Part shown: positions 1 to 11,699 of the stretch, in pieces
How positions within the stretch are numbered: position 1 is the first letter of the stretch
How the letters are laid out: the number at the start of each line of letters is the position of its first letter
Assembly (NCBI GenBank): GCA_019843655.1
Contig: JACDQD010000011.1
Coordinates: forward strand, 4,382,604-4,446,603
Length of the DNA: 64,000 nucleotides
Direction: 5' to 3'
From: Lethocerus indicus
Lineage: Eukaryota > Arthropoda > Insecta > Hemiptera > Belostomatidae
The notes under the pieces: generated by a model
The model's input: only the letters and a program-made list of their open reading frames with translations
Database searches by the model: none
What the model was told of the DNA's origin: nothing
Program-made: the position numbers and the translations under genes

Positions 1-3000
1 GAAGTTTACAGATGTGTAGATTTAAAAAAAATTGTGCTTCGATTAAATATAGAAATTGAATTATATTGCAGTTCGTACAGTGAAGGTTTTCGGCTTTTCT
101 TATTTTGAGTTTCCACGTCGACGACCTCCAGCTTCACTCTTGAAGGCTCCTTGCCTATAAAAACAGAAAAGAAACGTGCAGTAAAGTACACTGGACCGAC
201 CAAATAACTAATTTACTAATCATTTTCAGAAGGGGCCTTATTTCAAAAGTGCGCGAAAAAGTCTATTCTGTTGTGTGGAATGAAATTAGTATAATAAAAA
301 AGGAATAAACTAGTCAAAATCGGTTAAAGAACCCGTCACCAGGAAGTATTAAAAGCACAACTTTCACACATACCAACCAGAAGAGAGAACGAACTAAAAA
401 GTGAGTACTCTCTTTGACTAAGAGAATTATGTTTCACAGTTTCGAAAACTGGCTCAAACCTAGAAGCAATTAATTATTTGTTTCTGGCACAAAGAACACT
501 AGCAAGCGATGCGGCAGGTGTGCATGCTGTGATTGTACTGAGAAGCAGCCATTTGCTTGAGTTCGTTCATAAACCAACAGCCACCTCTTCCTTGTATATG
601 CGCAGGCCTACAAATATCTATCACGGAACATGGCAGCACAAATTCTGAAACATTTCCTTTTTGTCGTACCTCGTAAAGCGTTCATTGAAAGTAAGTTGTT
701 AAGAAATTGTGTACAGTCATAGCGTTGACCTATCTTAATACTGACCGAATTCTGCGGTTGGAAGCTCGACGGGCTAAGGGGGAAACAAAAGTGTGCTCAA
801 GCTACGTATCTTTAAAAGATATTCCGAAGCCCCCCCAAAAATGTCAACTTATTATTTCAAAATCCATCGTCCCAACGGCAATTTCATTTCGTATTTGTGT
901 CATTTGAACCGCTGACATCTTAGGATCTAAGAGCAAAGACAAGTTAAAATGTACAGAGAACCGATTTGATGTGGAGAACCACGTTTCATGAACAGGGTCC
1001 AAATTGCGGGGTGACATAGCTAATTTGCCACCGTCGTTGTTCTTCCATTTTTTAGAACGTAGTAACAGTGAAATATGTATTTCTTTATTTAATATTTTTG
1101 TTCTGATTAAAATGTGGTCGTACCCATAGAACCTACAGCCGACCAAGTCATAAAATTTCGGTTTGCCGAATTTTATTCCCGTGTTTCCGCCCTCTGTTGA
1201 TACATTTTGCATCAAGAGGTGCTTTAGCTGTGTCCAAGTTTCTTAAAAATATTTTTATAGCATTTTTATAGTTCACGCCAGATGATTTGAAGTGGAAGGA
1301 CCGGTACTATGAGCTCTCTAGTTCGCTTTATTACCTATTGGTAATAACAATACGGACGTGATTTGTATTCGCCAACAGTTCGACTCACCTAGTATGGGCT
1401 GTACGCTCTGTTGATCCATTTCGGTCTGTCACGTGATCACCATGCCCTTTAGATTGTCTGTGAACACAGTAGGACATACATTGATAAGGTCGTGGAAAGA
1501 ATTTTATTACTTAAATGCCGCGTGATAATCCTATCAAAAATGTTGAAGCAATCATTCTGAAAATATTAAGATAAGTCTGGGAACAATTTCGGCGTCTATT
1601 TTTCTATTCTATTGTCTACGATGTTGATTGTTTAAAAAATTCGGTGCTAAGAGTCATTAATTCCCCTAAGTTTGATGACCCCTGTACTTGTCGTTGAGAA
1701 CTGTACCTTAAGTGCTTTACCATGCAACGGATCTTAGTCCTTGGTTAGTGGGAGGGAACATTCAGGAGACCGAAAACAGCGTCCGAAATAGCGTTATAGC
1801 AGAAGTCTGAATTTAGGTGCACCGACCGACTAGCCGGTTATATTTACGTCTGTGCTCATTAACGTCACGTGACCATGATTGTCTCATCGGCAACAATAAC
1901 AACAGTCACTAATACCACTACTGCTACTACTACTAATGCTACTACTACTACTGCTACTACTGCTACTACCTCGGCAAGCATGTCGCCGGCTCAAAGACGA
2001 ATAGACACAGCCTTTATCTGTTTTCAGACTAGCTCTAATTAAAATCGCTTAATCACCGATAATCCAAAAAAAATCGCAGCAGTAAAAGTTTTCCAACACG
2101 CAGATTCCTAGGAAAATTTATTGAATTCAGCAATTGATACAGGGAAAACCTGCCTAGTTTAGGTGCTAGGATGTGGACCTTGAAAATATTTTTTCTACTC
2201 AGCCTGCCGTTAATAGCGCGATAAGTTCCGCACTTCTCAGAAATATAGCCGAAATAATAGCACTGAAGAAAACCAAGAAAGTAATAATAACTACAGACAT
2301 CAAATTCGTTTTGGAAATGTGAAAAACTGACTGCAACGATCTTCAAAAACAGAGTAAAATTATGGAAAAATAATTAAAACTGTCCGTTCGAAGTATTATT
2401 AACGGATATGCCAAAACAAATTCGGTCCTTATAATATGTCGGAATATTAAGATTAAATTGGAATAATGCCACGGTATTCATATAGGACGAAAACTCCGTT
2501 TATCGTCTTAGTGAAGCAGTCTGATAAAGACAACGTCGTAATGTCTTAGCGTTGTATCGTTGAGAATAAGGGAGTTGACGGAGAACCGCCGCGGGGCAAA
2601 TTAAAATTTGAGAGTTATTTTAGAAGTGAAAACATAGGGGCGGCCTTGCCCGGCGAGCTCGCTTCGCATTCTCAAACCGTCCCGTTCTGAATAAAAAACT
2701 AATTGCCAGCCATCCTTCCTAACGCCGGCTACGTGTACCCGGATGGTGGAAAAAGTATTCCCGAGTATTCTCCTGGATTCCTGCCATCGTCCGAGACGGT
2801 AAAGTGAAATAGTAACTGGGAAAGTGGTGGCGGACGGGCCACCGCAGTACCCGCCGAAATCAAATCCCAGTAATTGTTATTCCCCACCCGGGCATCCTAA
2901 AGGATATTGATAATTGATTAAGATTATATAGTTATGCATTGTATTCTGACAAGTGCTTGCTTCATTGATGAAGATATAATTGAATTTTCAAGTTTTAGAA

Positions 3001-4800
3001 CGAAAAGAATTATAATTCAATGGTAAATATAAGGCCAGGTAATTGTGCCTTTTTAAGGTATTTTGTTAAGAAAAAAATTTAACTATCAAAACTTGTCGGC
3101 ATCAGAATTCAATTTGACAATACATTAGATTGAATAATAAAAAAGTATAAATACAATATACATCTCATTGAAAAGTAATATAATTTAAAAGAAAAAATCA
3201 TTGTATCTGTCTTTTACATCTGTAAATGAATACAATTGCTAGCAGAAGTGTCAATATTTATAACAGTCAAGTGCTTGCTAATTGTTCCTTCAAAGTATTA
3301 TATTCAAACGATGGTAATTTTTAAACAGCTGACATTCCTGCATAATCACAATGATTTTATGGTTGTAGGCTCCTCCTAATAGTAAATATAATGTGACCGA
3401 ATTTAGATTGTATGAATAGATAAACTGCATGAGAATCTTAATTACTGCTCTAAATTAACGGATTAAAATTTTCAGGTTAACACAAAGAATAAATTAATCT
3501 GCAGCCTATATTTGGCGTTATACTTTTATGCTTAATATATTTAAAATTGTATATTCTATCCATAGGCTCTTAATTTCACAAAAAAATTATATTTAACATA
3601 GAAGGTTTTTAGTAATTATAATATCATTTTCAATTGTTTAAATGATTATATTCCGTTTTAATGAATGGCATTAATATTTTGTCTGCCTATATTTACAATT
3701 TTATGTGATAAATGTAATGAAAGAAAAATGTGGGATATATAAAACATATCCCGATTTTTTATGTTGTATAAAATGTTTGAATTTTAATTAACTTATGAAT
3801 TCTTTTTTCTTTAGATTGGTAATAAAGAATGTTATATATTCCTTGTTATTTATGTGAAATTCTTCATAAATTGGCAATATTCTGACTATATTAATTTATA
3901 TTACCTTCGGTACTTTTTCTGTTTAAAACCGCGGATCATGGGTTTCACGGCGGGGTGATTTTTTATTTCAATTTAAATTCAATAAGGTGATGTTAAAAAA
4001 AACTGTATCAAGTGTATAATTTCCTTCTTCCTAATTTTTCTTCAAACTGGCGGTCAAAGGAAGACAACTATCGGTATTTAAGAGTATCGATTCTTCCGCA
4101 ACAATCGAACCTGAAATGTATCGATACAAGGAGGGACCGACTTTTATCAACATATATATCCACATACATACATATATATACATATCTTATCCTTCAGTGT
4201 ACGCAAACGTTTTAATTGTTTTTTCTTGTTTACCACAAATGTTTAATAATAATCATTGTAGTAGAGAAGTACGAATTAGCATTTAAAATTCCCCCGCCAC
4301 TGTATATGGCGAATATTATAAACAAATTGTTCCCAATGCCCTTAGTGCGTGAAATAATTTAAAACATTTTTCTCAAGTAGGAGAATAACATTTTAATATA
4401 AATAAAGACCACCGCTGTAGGGTTTCCCGCCTGGCGCCATCATCAGCAATGCCGGTACTGCCGATGAACGGTAGCGACTAAAACCCTTTACATTGGAGCG
4501 CAATCATATTAGAGCTAGGTTTAGAGTTTCCAACAAAATTATTAGACACCGAATTTTAATTCAAATGAGGAGACTTACAAATGAGGAGACAGATTCACCT
4601 GTGTCGGGGAAGGCTCTGTATTCTCACTGGCGAGCAGTATCACTTTTGCCACTGACACTCCGGGCGCACTTTTCACACGAACCGGTCGTTGGCCAAGGCA
4701 GTTGGTTGGTCTCGTCGAAACGTGCTGCCATACACTTGGCAGTGTGTCCGTAGGGATCGGATTGGTAGCACCGGTCGGACTGAGCGCCGGGTTCAAGTTG
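1..4800. other. No gene recognised; AT-rich intergenic sequence
   Basis: I see no open frame with recognisable protein motifs on either strand. The only clear structures are a trinucleotide repeat near 1.9 kb and short TA-rich runs near 4.1 kb. A GC-richer block at about 2690-2890 stands out from the AT-rich surroundings, but I could not assign it to any gene or element. Confidence 0.5.
1910..1970. repeat. (TAC)n / (CTA)n trinucleotide microsatellite
   Basis: Imperfect run of ACT/GCT/TAC units (CTACTACTACTAATGCTACT style) of about 60 bp. Simple-sequence repeat with no coding support. Confidence 0.85.
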
Positions 4801-4820
4801 GCGGGGCCGCCATCGGCAGT

Positions 4821-4902
4821 GGCGGTGACGGTGACGGTGACGGTGACGGTGACGGTGGCGGTGGCGGTGGCGGTGGTGGTGGTGGTGGTGGTGGTGGTGG
4901 GG
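4821..4902. repeat. GGTGAC / GGTGGC / GGT compound microsatellite
   Basis: The run starts as GGTGAC hexamers, passes into GGTGGC and ends in pure GGT. This graded structure suggests stepwise expansion. Every frame through it is open on both strands, giving polyglycine, polyproline, polyhistidine or polyvaline. The long open frames here are therefore artefacts of the repeat. Confidence 0.9.
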
Positions 4903-5009
4903 GCTTAGAACTGTTCTGCTCAATACGCCAACTTTTACGCTTAAATTTCCAGGTAACCTCGCCGGGCCGGATCAACGCCCTGCACAGGGATATACTTGTC
5001 CGGTCAGCA

Positions 5010-5155
5010 CGGTCGCCATACTGACAGCCACGACTACTGATGACGGCGAAAGGCCGAACCGGCGTGAGCGGGCGCCAGATCGAGAGAAAACTATTTTGTC
5101 CTTCCGTTCCCTCATATCCTAAACCAGATTCGACTTTTCGGTACGTTAAATTAAA
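5010..5155 (+). repeat. Dispersed repeat with a diverged hammerhead-like core (copy 1)
   Basis: About 140 bp that aligns by eye with 10770-10900. Both contain a CTACTGA-GA-GGCGAA block followed by a CCGG segment, then a pyrimidine-rich stretch ending in TTCGACTTTTCGGTA-GTTAAA. The block CTACTGATGACGGCGAAAGGCC resembles the ribozyme core at 11596-11632, but the GAAA box is altered to GAAC, so cleavage activity is doubtful. Most likely an old solo copy of the same element family. Confidence 0.55.
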
Positions 5156-5169
5156 AAAAAAAAACAAGC

Positions 5170-7030
5170 CTTATAGCCTTCTCCAGTGCAAAATGTTTAT
5201 TGCAAAATTGAAAGTGTTAATATACAGGACTGTTATCGGGTTCACTCTGCTTATGCTTGTCCAGTTCCGAGAACCCGAACCGGTTGACCATCGACTGTAT
5301 CGCTTAATTTATTTTTCCTCCTTTAAACCATCTATCTTTAACTAAACGACAGACGTATATCATTTCGTATCGACCGCGTATCGTTCTAGAAAACGAGAAT
5401 TCTTAATTCGAATCGAGGAAAAATCGCGGGAAAACTTTAAATGTTTGATTTACTTCGAGGCGTTTCAGTGGCGGTGGGTGAAACCTCGCGGAGGGAAAAC
5501 CCTAATCCACTTGTCCGGTGATAGTGGATAGTCTTGCAAATTAACGATGTTAAATCGTATAAGGAAAGCATATAGAGAACTATATCCTTAAAGAGTCTAG
5601 CGCAATTTTTTATAATTAAAAAATCTACTCCCCCCATAAAAGTTTGTAATTCGGTAATTCCATTTCGTGACAAAAACAATTTCCTCCTGGCACGTTGTGC
5701 GGAAATAAAGTAAATTTGGGCCCAGATGTGGCGAATTGCCCGGTTTAGTGTGAACAGGTTGAGGCGCGGACAGAGAATGACATCATCACGGCTCTGGGAT
5801 ATTTTCACGATCGAAATATTTTCCACTATCAAAATGTTAATGAATCACGCGCACGACTCTCTGTCGAACTGGAAATTTATTTACTTCATTTCTTTAAGTT
5901 ATTTATTTTCATTTTAATTATATATAAGAATCGAAAAGCGCTGGAATACTGGTTTAGTAAAAAAAACAGTCAGACTAACGTCTAAACGCGGTTCTACCAG
6001 CGTTCACCAGAGCAGTAGTGGATGATAATCCTAGTAGTGGAAAGTAATCCTATGCGCTGATTTTACTAATGCTTTTCGGGTATATGCTTTTCATGCAACG
6101 CTCTCTTTTCTTTTTATTAATAGTACATTTGAAAACTTCCAAATTTGTGTTCTGTGCCGGCCGACTGTTTGTGTATTGGCACGACTGACAATTCTGACGG
6201 GGAATGATAGATAAGATTTCTCGGTGGAGCGCATATTTGAAGAGCGTTTCGATAATTCGAGGCAAATTGTTGGGAAATTAAAGTCTCCGTTGGAGGGGGG
6301 AAATTAATAACTGACGATTACGACTCGCATGTCTGCGCGAATATAAATTGATTGTGTCACATATATATATAGATATAAATTCTGTGGTCCATTATGTGGA
6401 CTTGCTGCTTTTTGGTGGACTGTTTGCACTATTCACCTATTCGTTGTTACCGTGTCGCCCGATCTTCCGCTCTAACTCTCTGCGCTTTTTTTCGAATTTA
6501 GTTTAGACCGAATTTTATATTTCTGTTTTCTCGATTCCTCCGGCCAAGGTCGGTTTTCAACTAGGGTTTGTTCGGATGTTTTATACTTTTCACGGTTGCC
6601 TGGTCCTGTTTCCGTTCAAACAGTTCACAACTGGGCCGGGAACTAAACAGCCAGACCTGTCTATTTGTTAACATTCGGCAGTGAGTGAATAAATTAGCTC
6701 AGGAACAGTGCATCTGATCTGGGTCCGATTGAAAGGCCCACTAATAAAATATAATCTACTTGTTGAATGTTAACTATTAATAACTGTGTTCCGATGATAT
6801 AGGAAATGGCACTTTTCGATTACAGACAAAAATATTCGGGCCGCACACATTATGAAAGGTAAGTACATTTAGAGGTGCTATTTCTATTAAAAGAAATTGG
6901 ATAGCTGGGTAGTGGCTATTTAGACGGGATTTTTGCTCTCCCGGTGCTTGGTGGTTTTTGGAAAAGATGGTTAAGCGAAAAACAATTCTCGAGCGTCTGG
7001 TTTGTGAAAACGAAGAGAAAAACAAGAATA
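5170..7030. other. No gene recognised
   Basis: Open frames here are short, lack recognisable motifs and are not flanked by convincing splice sites joining to one another. A short (TA)n lies near 6360. Nothing else is supported. Confidence 0.45.
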
Positions 7031-7034
7031 GAAA

Positions 7035-7230
7035 ACAATTTGCATGCAGTTTCTGTCTCCTCTCGCTGGTTTGGTCTTTGCTAGACCGGTTTCGGCTGCT
7101 CGCCATCTTCAGTAGCGGTGTTAGTCACTGTTAGCACTTTGGATGTTTTTTGGGCATCCTCACTGCACTGTCACTTTCACATGTACTGTAGTGTTTGTCA
7201 GAATGTCAGTCGTTTATATATATGTGTTCT
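7035..7230 (-). repeat. Penelope-like element 3' region / pseudo-LTR segment
   Basis: Read on the minus strand, this segment follows directly after the GIY-YIG coding relic at 7282-8000. It is nearly identical to 11490-11692 on the plus strand for about 170 bp, apart from a roughly 12-bp indel (near 7185 here). It carries the hammerhead-like core (7080-7116) and then a tail with AAACCAGCGAGAGGAGACAG. Position and content match the pseudo-LTR of Penelope-like elements. Confidence 0.65.
7080..7116 (-). ncRNA. Putative minimal hammerhead ribozyme (minus-strand copy)
   Basis: On the minus strand the order is: stem I half GCTA, core CTGAAGA, then T, stem II GGC-(GAGCA)-GCC, the GAAA box, CCGG, the cleavage dinucleotide TC, and the stem I partner TAGC. 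The A of GAAA plus CCGGT gives the self-complementary stem III ACCGGU, as expected of minimal hammerheads thought to act as dimers or in tandem. The U between A9 and stem II is not the canonical G:C closing pair, which lowers certainty. Penelope-like elements are known to carry hammerheads in their pseudo-LTRs, and a GIY-YIG relic lies just upstream. Activity is untested. Confidence 0.65.
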
Positions 7231-7281
7231 GTTATTGTTATTGGGGGTTATGTTTGTCTTCGGATTTTGTTAATCCGTTTT

Positions 7282-8000
7282 CTAGGTATGAATCAGATTG
7301 TCGGAAGGGGGTGGTGTGGTGGTAGGGCGGGTGTGATCCTTTAAGAGGATTATAGGTGTAAATATCGCGTCACTCTGGGAATTAATTTTCTCATTTATAA
7401 TGTTGTTTTTCTTATGTTTGAAGATCTCCAGGTTTTCTATAATGTCTAATTCTTTTCCTTTTTTACCTGGGTGTAATAATTTTATTTTAAAGATCTTTTG
7501 ATGTTCATTGTTTCGTGCCAGGTTTTTATGATATGGTTGGTGAAATTGGAATCTGTTTTGTATTTTATGGCTTTTATATGTTCCTTGTATCTGTCCTCAA
7601 TTTTTCGTCCGGTTTGGCCGATGTAAATTCCATCGCACGATCCGCATGTTATCTTGTATATCCCGCTTTGTTTGTTTATTTTGTTGATGTGTTTTTTTAA
7701 TTTATTGGTTGTTCTGTATGATATTCTGAATTTTAGTTTTTGAAAGATGTTCGTGATTTTGTAGGTTTTCGCGACCAGTGTAAGTGAATGTGGCCCATTT
7801 TTGGGGGGGTTCTTCTGGGTTTGTGAGGTTCGTTGTGGGCTTCTCTTTCTTTTTTAATAGTTTTGTTATTGTACTGGCGGGATATCCGTTGTTCTTTGCG
7901 ACTTGGAGGATTGTTTTATGTTCTTTGTCATATTTTTCGCTGGATAAGGGGTATTTGTTTAGTCTGTCTGTTCAGTTTGTAGTGTCCTATCAGTCTGTAG
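7282..8000 (-). mobile_element. Penelope-like retroelement relic: linker plus GIY-YIG endonuclease
   Basis: Translating the minus strand gives the typical Penelope C-terminal layout. First comes a helical linker with RLNKYPLS and KNNGYPASTI, then KWATFTYTGRE, then RISYRTTNKLKKH, and then a GIY-YIG nuclease core: GIYKITCGSCDGIYIGQTGR, followed by RYKEHIKA and a later NHII. A tail with KGKELDIIENLEIF ends at a stop at 7282. GIY-YIG endonucleases nick target DNA during Penelope retrotransposition. The reverse transcriptase core is absent and at least two frameshifts are needed (around 7490 and 7740-7790), so this is a dead, 5'-truncated copy. Confidence 0.85.
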
Positions 8001-8035
8001 TGTAACTAAGTAGTTAGTCTGTCTAATTTTTTCCT

Positions 8036-8190
8036 TTTTACCTGGAAAGAATTAGACATTATAGAAAACCTGGAGATCTTCAAACATAAGAAAAACAACA
8101 TTATAAATGAGCAGCCGAAACCGGTCTAGCAAAGGACCAAACTGCAGCGAGAGGAGACAGAAACATCACGAACCTACAGTATTCCAACCC
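8036..8190 (+). mobile_element. Inverted, internally deleted Penelope-like fragment
   Basis: The plus strand repeats the same coding segment (KELDIIENLEIFKHKKNNIINE) that the minus strand carries at about 7394-7465, giving an inverted repeat of about 70 bp. At 8108 it jumps straight into the ribozyme region (GAGCAGCCGAAACCGGTCTAGC) and the common tail with GAGAGGAGACAGAAACATCA. The join lies at a shared GAG triplet, which fits a microhomology deletion between coding sequence and pseudo-LTR. The CTGAAGA half of the hammerhead is lost. Confidence 0.75.
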
Positions 8191-8551
8191 CTCGCAGACC
8201 ACAAAACAGGTATATCAAATTAATTTTCATGCAATTTTCATCTTGAAGGCACAACGTTTTCGTTAATCTGCAGATGGTTAACGAGCGCCAATAACCTCGT
8301 GTTATGAGTCAGAGGATAAATGCTGCCAAATGGGTAGGTTGTCCCGTTCCAATTACGTTTGCACATTTCTGCGCACATCGACTAACGCAGAATACAATAG
8401 CCACTAATTATTTTGTCACTGTCTTTTATTTTCCTTCTAGCTCGTTCACTTATTCAATGTTTTCGAAAGAGCAATCTGTCAATTATAAATGGAAAGTTGG
8501 CATATTCTATTAGACTAATCTAATGACGGCACTAAACTAAACCAACTAAAC

Positions 8552-8600
8552 GCTACTGAAGACGGGCTCGAAACCGAAACCTCACGGACCACCAAACGCT
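8552..8600 (+). repeat. Diverged hammerhead-like repeat copy
   Basis: GCTACTGAAGACGGGCTCGA followed by AACCGAAACC resembles the core at 11596-11632, but spacing and stem III are not preserved. Probably an eroded solo copy. Confidence 0.4.
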
Positions 8601-8609
8601 TAAATTCGC

Positions 8610-10670
8610 TTAGTTTTTGATGATATCAAACTGGTATAATATACGAGTTACTGGGGCGTATGTCCTAGAGGCGTGGCAGAGGCAGCCGAGCCTAGAGGTA
8701 GAAATAAGTAGGCTGTTTTTGCACTGAATAGCGCCGCTATAAATAGCGAATAACCGGCCAGCGGGGACGATCGAGACCGAGATTTTCAGATCTACATTGA
8801 AGCGAGGGGCGCACTCAATTTCTCTCTTAGGTCGTGCTACTCTGAAACCGGGCCCAGAAAAATTTATTTTCGCGCGAAGGTTTTATTAAAAACGATACCT
8901 CTCCCGAGTTTCCGTGCTAGAATTTATATTTAACGTTTATGCAGGGACAGCAAAGACGAGGGGTAAAATGTTTTCGATTGGTCCCCGAATTGAAAGTGAA
9001 AAATTTGACTGTAGTTATTAATTATAGAAATGAGCAAAGAGTTCTTTCATTGACTGTGAACATCAGAGTGCTCAAGCGGCCCGACGCTTCGCTTAATGAA
9101 AAAATGTTAGTTATGTGCTCAAGTCTAATCTATGCCAATGATGCTCTCATATGCTCAACCGATATTAAGTTATATTTCATTGTACAATAGTTCCTATAAG
9201 AGCGATTCGTACCAAAAAAATAATCAGCCAATTGTTCGCCATTCGGCTGACATCATTCGCTGCTATTCATTCTGAACGCGTTGATGTCATTACTGGATAA
9301 CGTACCGACGTCTCGACTATTCAGTTTTACTGTGGCCTTTTCCGATTTAGACCTACCACAATCCGAGTCATCCGGCAGCTTTTATGAAATATGCGGAGGA
9401 TGCAGTCGGCAGAATTCGGCATGGACAACAGAAAACGGCATACAAATCTTGGAGCTGGGGTCTGAAATATCACCACTCCTGGGGGTCTTCTCTTTCAGGC
9501 CACTCTGGCGGTAAACATAACGTTAGCGACCAAGATCCCCGTTTGCCAATTGTCGAGTTTGTTTCATGAACTGTGGCCTTAGTAGTCGGTAATCGGGCAG
9601 TCGGATAGATGAGGCCGTTTCTCCGAAGCTCAGTGTTTCTTTCCAGCGTATATTAATTTTTGTGCGAATCGTGAGTTCGGACGAAAAGAGGCAAAGTCTA
9701 TCCGAGCGGAATATGACGTACCAGGATAAAGCTTAGGCGAGTTTCTATCTCAGGAAATTCGTAGAAATTTCTAGAAAACGCTTATCGGTTGAGTCTTCCT
9801 GACATTAATAAAAGCCGGCCTGATAAATTAGATTACAAAATTGGGCAAAAGATTTAAAAATTAAGGAAACGCGTAATGGCGGAGAGAAAATAGGATAATT
9901 CAGATCAGAAAAGTAAGAATAGTCTTTTCATAATACTTTAGAATAATTTTTCACTTTGAAATATCGAATTTTGCTATTGTCACCCCAATGGTACAATTTC
10001 TAATTGATGGTACTCCATCTGTTACTTATTATTATACGAAGTAAAACGTTTCTAAGGTATCGAGAAATGGTTTTCTGAACATTTAATGTCCTGATGAATG
10101 ATCAAGACATGAATGATGAATGATGAACCTAAATATAGTCTAGCCGTCACTATCGTAACAGTGTAGTGGCAGACGTACGGGGCACGTATTTTCGTCCTTT
10201 CATGTTACTTTTTTCCACTATAATTAACGTTAATGAATATCACCGAGGTGCTATTGTTGCCGCAACTCATATTCATGTTGTTTTACGACGGGTGACGACG
10301 TTTTTCCGTCTCGTATTGCGCTCTGATAACGCAAGGAAATGTTAATCACGCTCACAATGACACAAAAGATCCACGCGGCTGGGAACTGGTCTTAGAACGC
10401 TGAATTATCATAAATCGGCTATAAATTTCCTTCTCGAACTCAGATTTACGAACAGATGTTATGGGTTTGAGTCATAGACGGAATATAGGCTTTGCCGTGG
10501 CATTGACTATTATCGGCTTGCTGGCCTTTTAAAAGCGGTGACCTTACTCAACAATATCGGCTAATATTATTTCTGCATTTTTTCAGAACGTTTCACTGTC
10601 GGCAGATCGCCCTCTAATGCGAATGCGTGGAAAACCTCAATAAATATAAATAGCGGAGTTTTCCCGATTT
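8610..10670. other. No gene recognised
   Basis: Short open frames near 8939-9190 and 9281-9569 have no recognisable motifs or convincing splice context. I see no RNA gene and no further clear repeat. Confidence 0.4.
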
Positions 10671-10679
10671 TAAGCCTCT

Positions 10680-11040
10680 TTGGTGCGATCTTTTGCTAGA
10701 TCGGTTTCGGTGGGTCATTCGCGAGTGGGAGTGCCCCCCAATGCAGCTTCCCATGTGCCACCGTGACCCACAACTATACTGACAGACACTGCTACTGAAG
10801 ATGGCGAATAGACCAAACCGGCCTCTTTTGATCTCCGGTCCCCTCATACTGGTCCCCCTACTCAAAGACCAGTTTCGACTTTTCGGTATGTTAAACACCG
10901 CACTCATGGGATGGTTGTGTGAGTGAGACATCACCGTACTGACGGACGCGGCTACTGAAGGTGGCGAAAGACCGGTTTAGCAAAAGACCAAACCAACGAG
11001 AGGAGACAGACTACTGTATTCCAAACCCTCGTGCATTCTA
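10680..11040. repeat. Cluster of three diverged hammerhead-like repeat copies
   Basis: Three partial copies lie side by side. At 10680-10720 (minus) only the GAAACCGATCTAGC half survives. At 10791-10825 (plus) GCTACTGAAGATGGCGAATA leads into AAACCGGCC, within a unit resembling 5010-5155. At 10951-10981 (plus) GCTACTGAAGGTGGCGAAAG leads into ACCGGTTTAGC, then the common AAAAGACCAAACC and GAGAGGAGACAGA tail. None keeps all conserved ribozyme positions. Confidence 0.6.
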
Positions 11041-11489
11041 AAGATAATTAAGCGATTTCAATGCCAAAAAGTCAATATACACTTTTGGCACTTAATATAA
11101 CACGAATATGATATTTTATCTGTATTTTTACTTTCCAAAGCAAGAAAAAACTGAGTGGTGTTATTATTTAACATTTAATTATGGCATCGATAATAGCAGC
11201 AACAGGTAAGAGGACACGTTCGTTGCTATTAAGTCCTAAAGACATTCTGGCGCAATTGTATTCCACTGCCATATTGAAAACGTGTATGGTTCCTGTCAAA
11301 AAAAGGGTGATTCGGATGGGACAGTGAAAATGATGACGCCTTCTGTCAAAATATTAGCTATTGAAAATACGGATTTAATTTGAGGGCAATAGAAGTTTGA
11401 TCCGATCCAGACGTCTGGGCATTCTCATGTTCTGTTTAGTATTCTTGTGTTATCCCCATCGTCAGTATTAGTATTCATGACTTAGGGGG

Positions 11490-11692
11490 CGTAATATAAA
11501 TATATATAAACGACTGACATTCTGAGTACATGTGAAAGTGACAGTGCAGTGAGGATGCCCAAAAAACATCCAAAGTGCTAACAGTGACTAACACCGCTAC
11601 TGAAGATGGCGAGCAGCCGAAACCGGTCTAGCAAAAGACCAAACCAGCGAGAGGAGACAGAAACATCACGAACCTACAGTATTTAAATTAAT
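11490..11692 (+). repeat. Solo copy of the Penelope-like pseudo-LTR segment
   Basis: Nearly identical to the complement of 7035-7230, with shared blocks such as AAAGTGACAGTGCAGTGAGG and CATCCAAAGTGCTAACAGTG. Here no endonuclease coding sequence is attached, so it looks like a solo terminal repeat or a non-autonomous derivative. The high similarity between the two copies points to fairly recent mobility. Confidence 0.7.
11596..11632 (+). ncRNA. Putative minimal hammerhead ribozyme (plus-strand copy)
   Basis: Identical over 37 nt to the minus-strand copy at 7080-7116. Stem I pairs GCTA (11596-11599) with TAGC (11629-11632). The core CTGAAGA is at 11600-11606, stem II GGC/GCC at 608-610 and 616-618, GAAA at 619-622, and the predicted cleavage follows C11628 in the GGTC context. 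Stem III is the palindrome ACCGGT with no loop. The extra U at 11607 departs from the usual closing pair of stem II. Two identical copies in different contexts support a maintained functional unit. Confidence 0.65.
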
Positions 11693-11699
11693 ATATAAA

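Noticed and set aside
4624..5167. Overlapping polyhistidine, polyglycine and polyproline open frames on both strands
   Set aside because: All arise from the GGT/GAC microsatellite at 4821-4902.
7515..8005. Plus-strand hydrophobic open frames
   Set aside because: They are antisense shadows of the minus-strand Penelope-like relic at 7282-8000.
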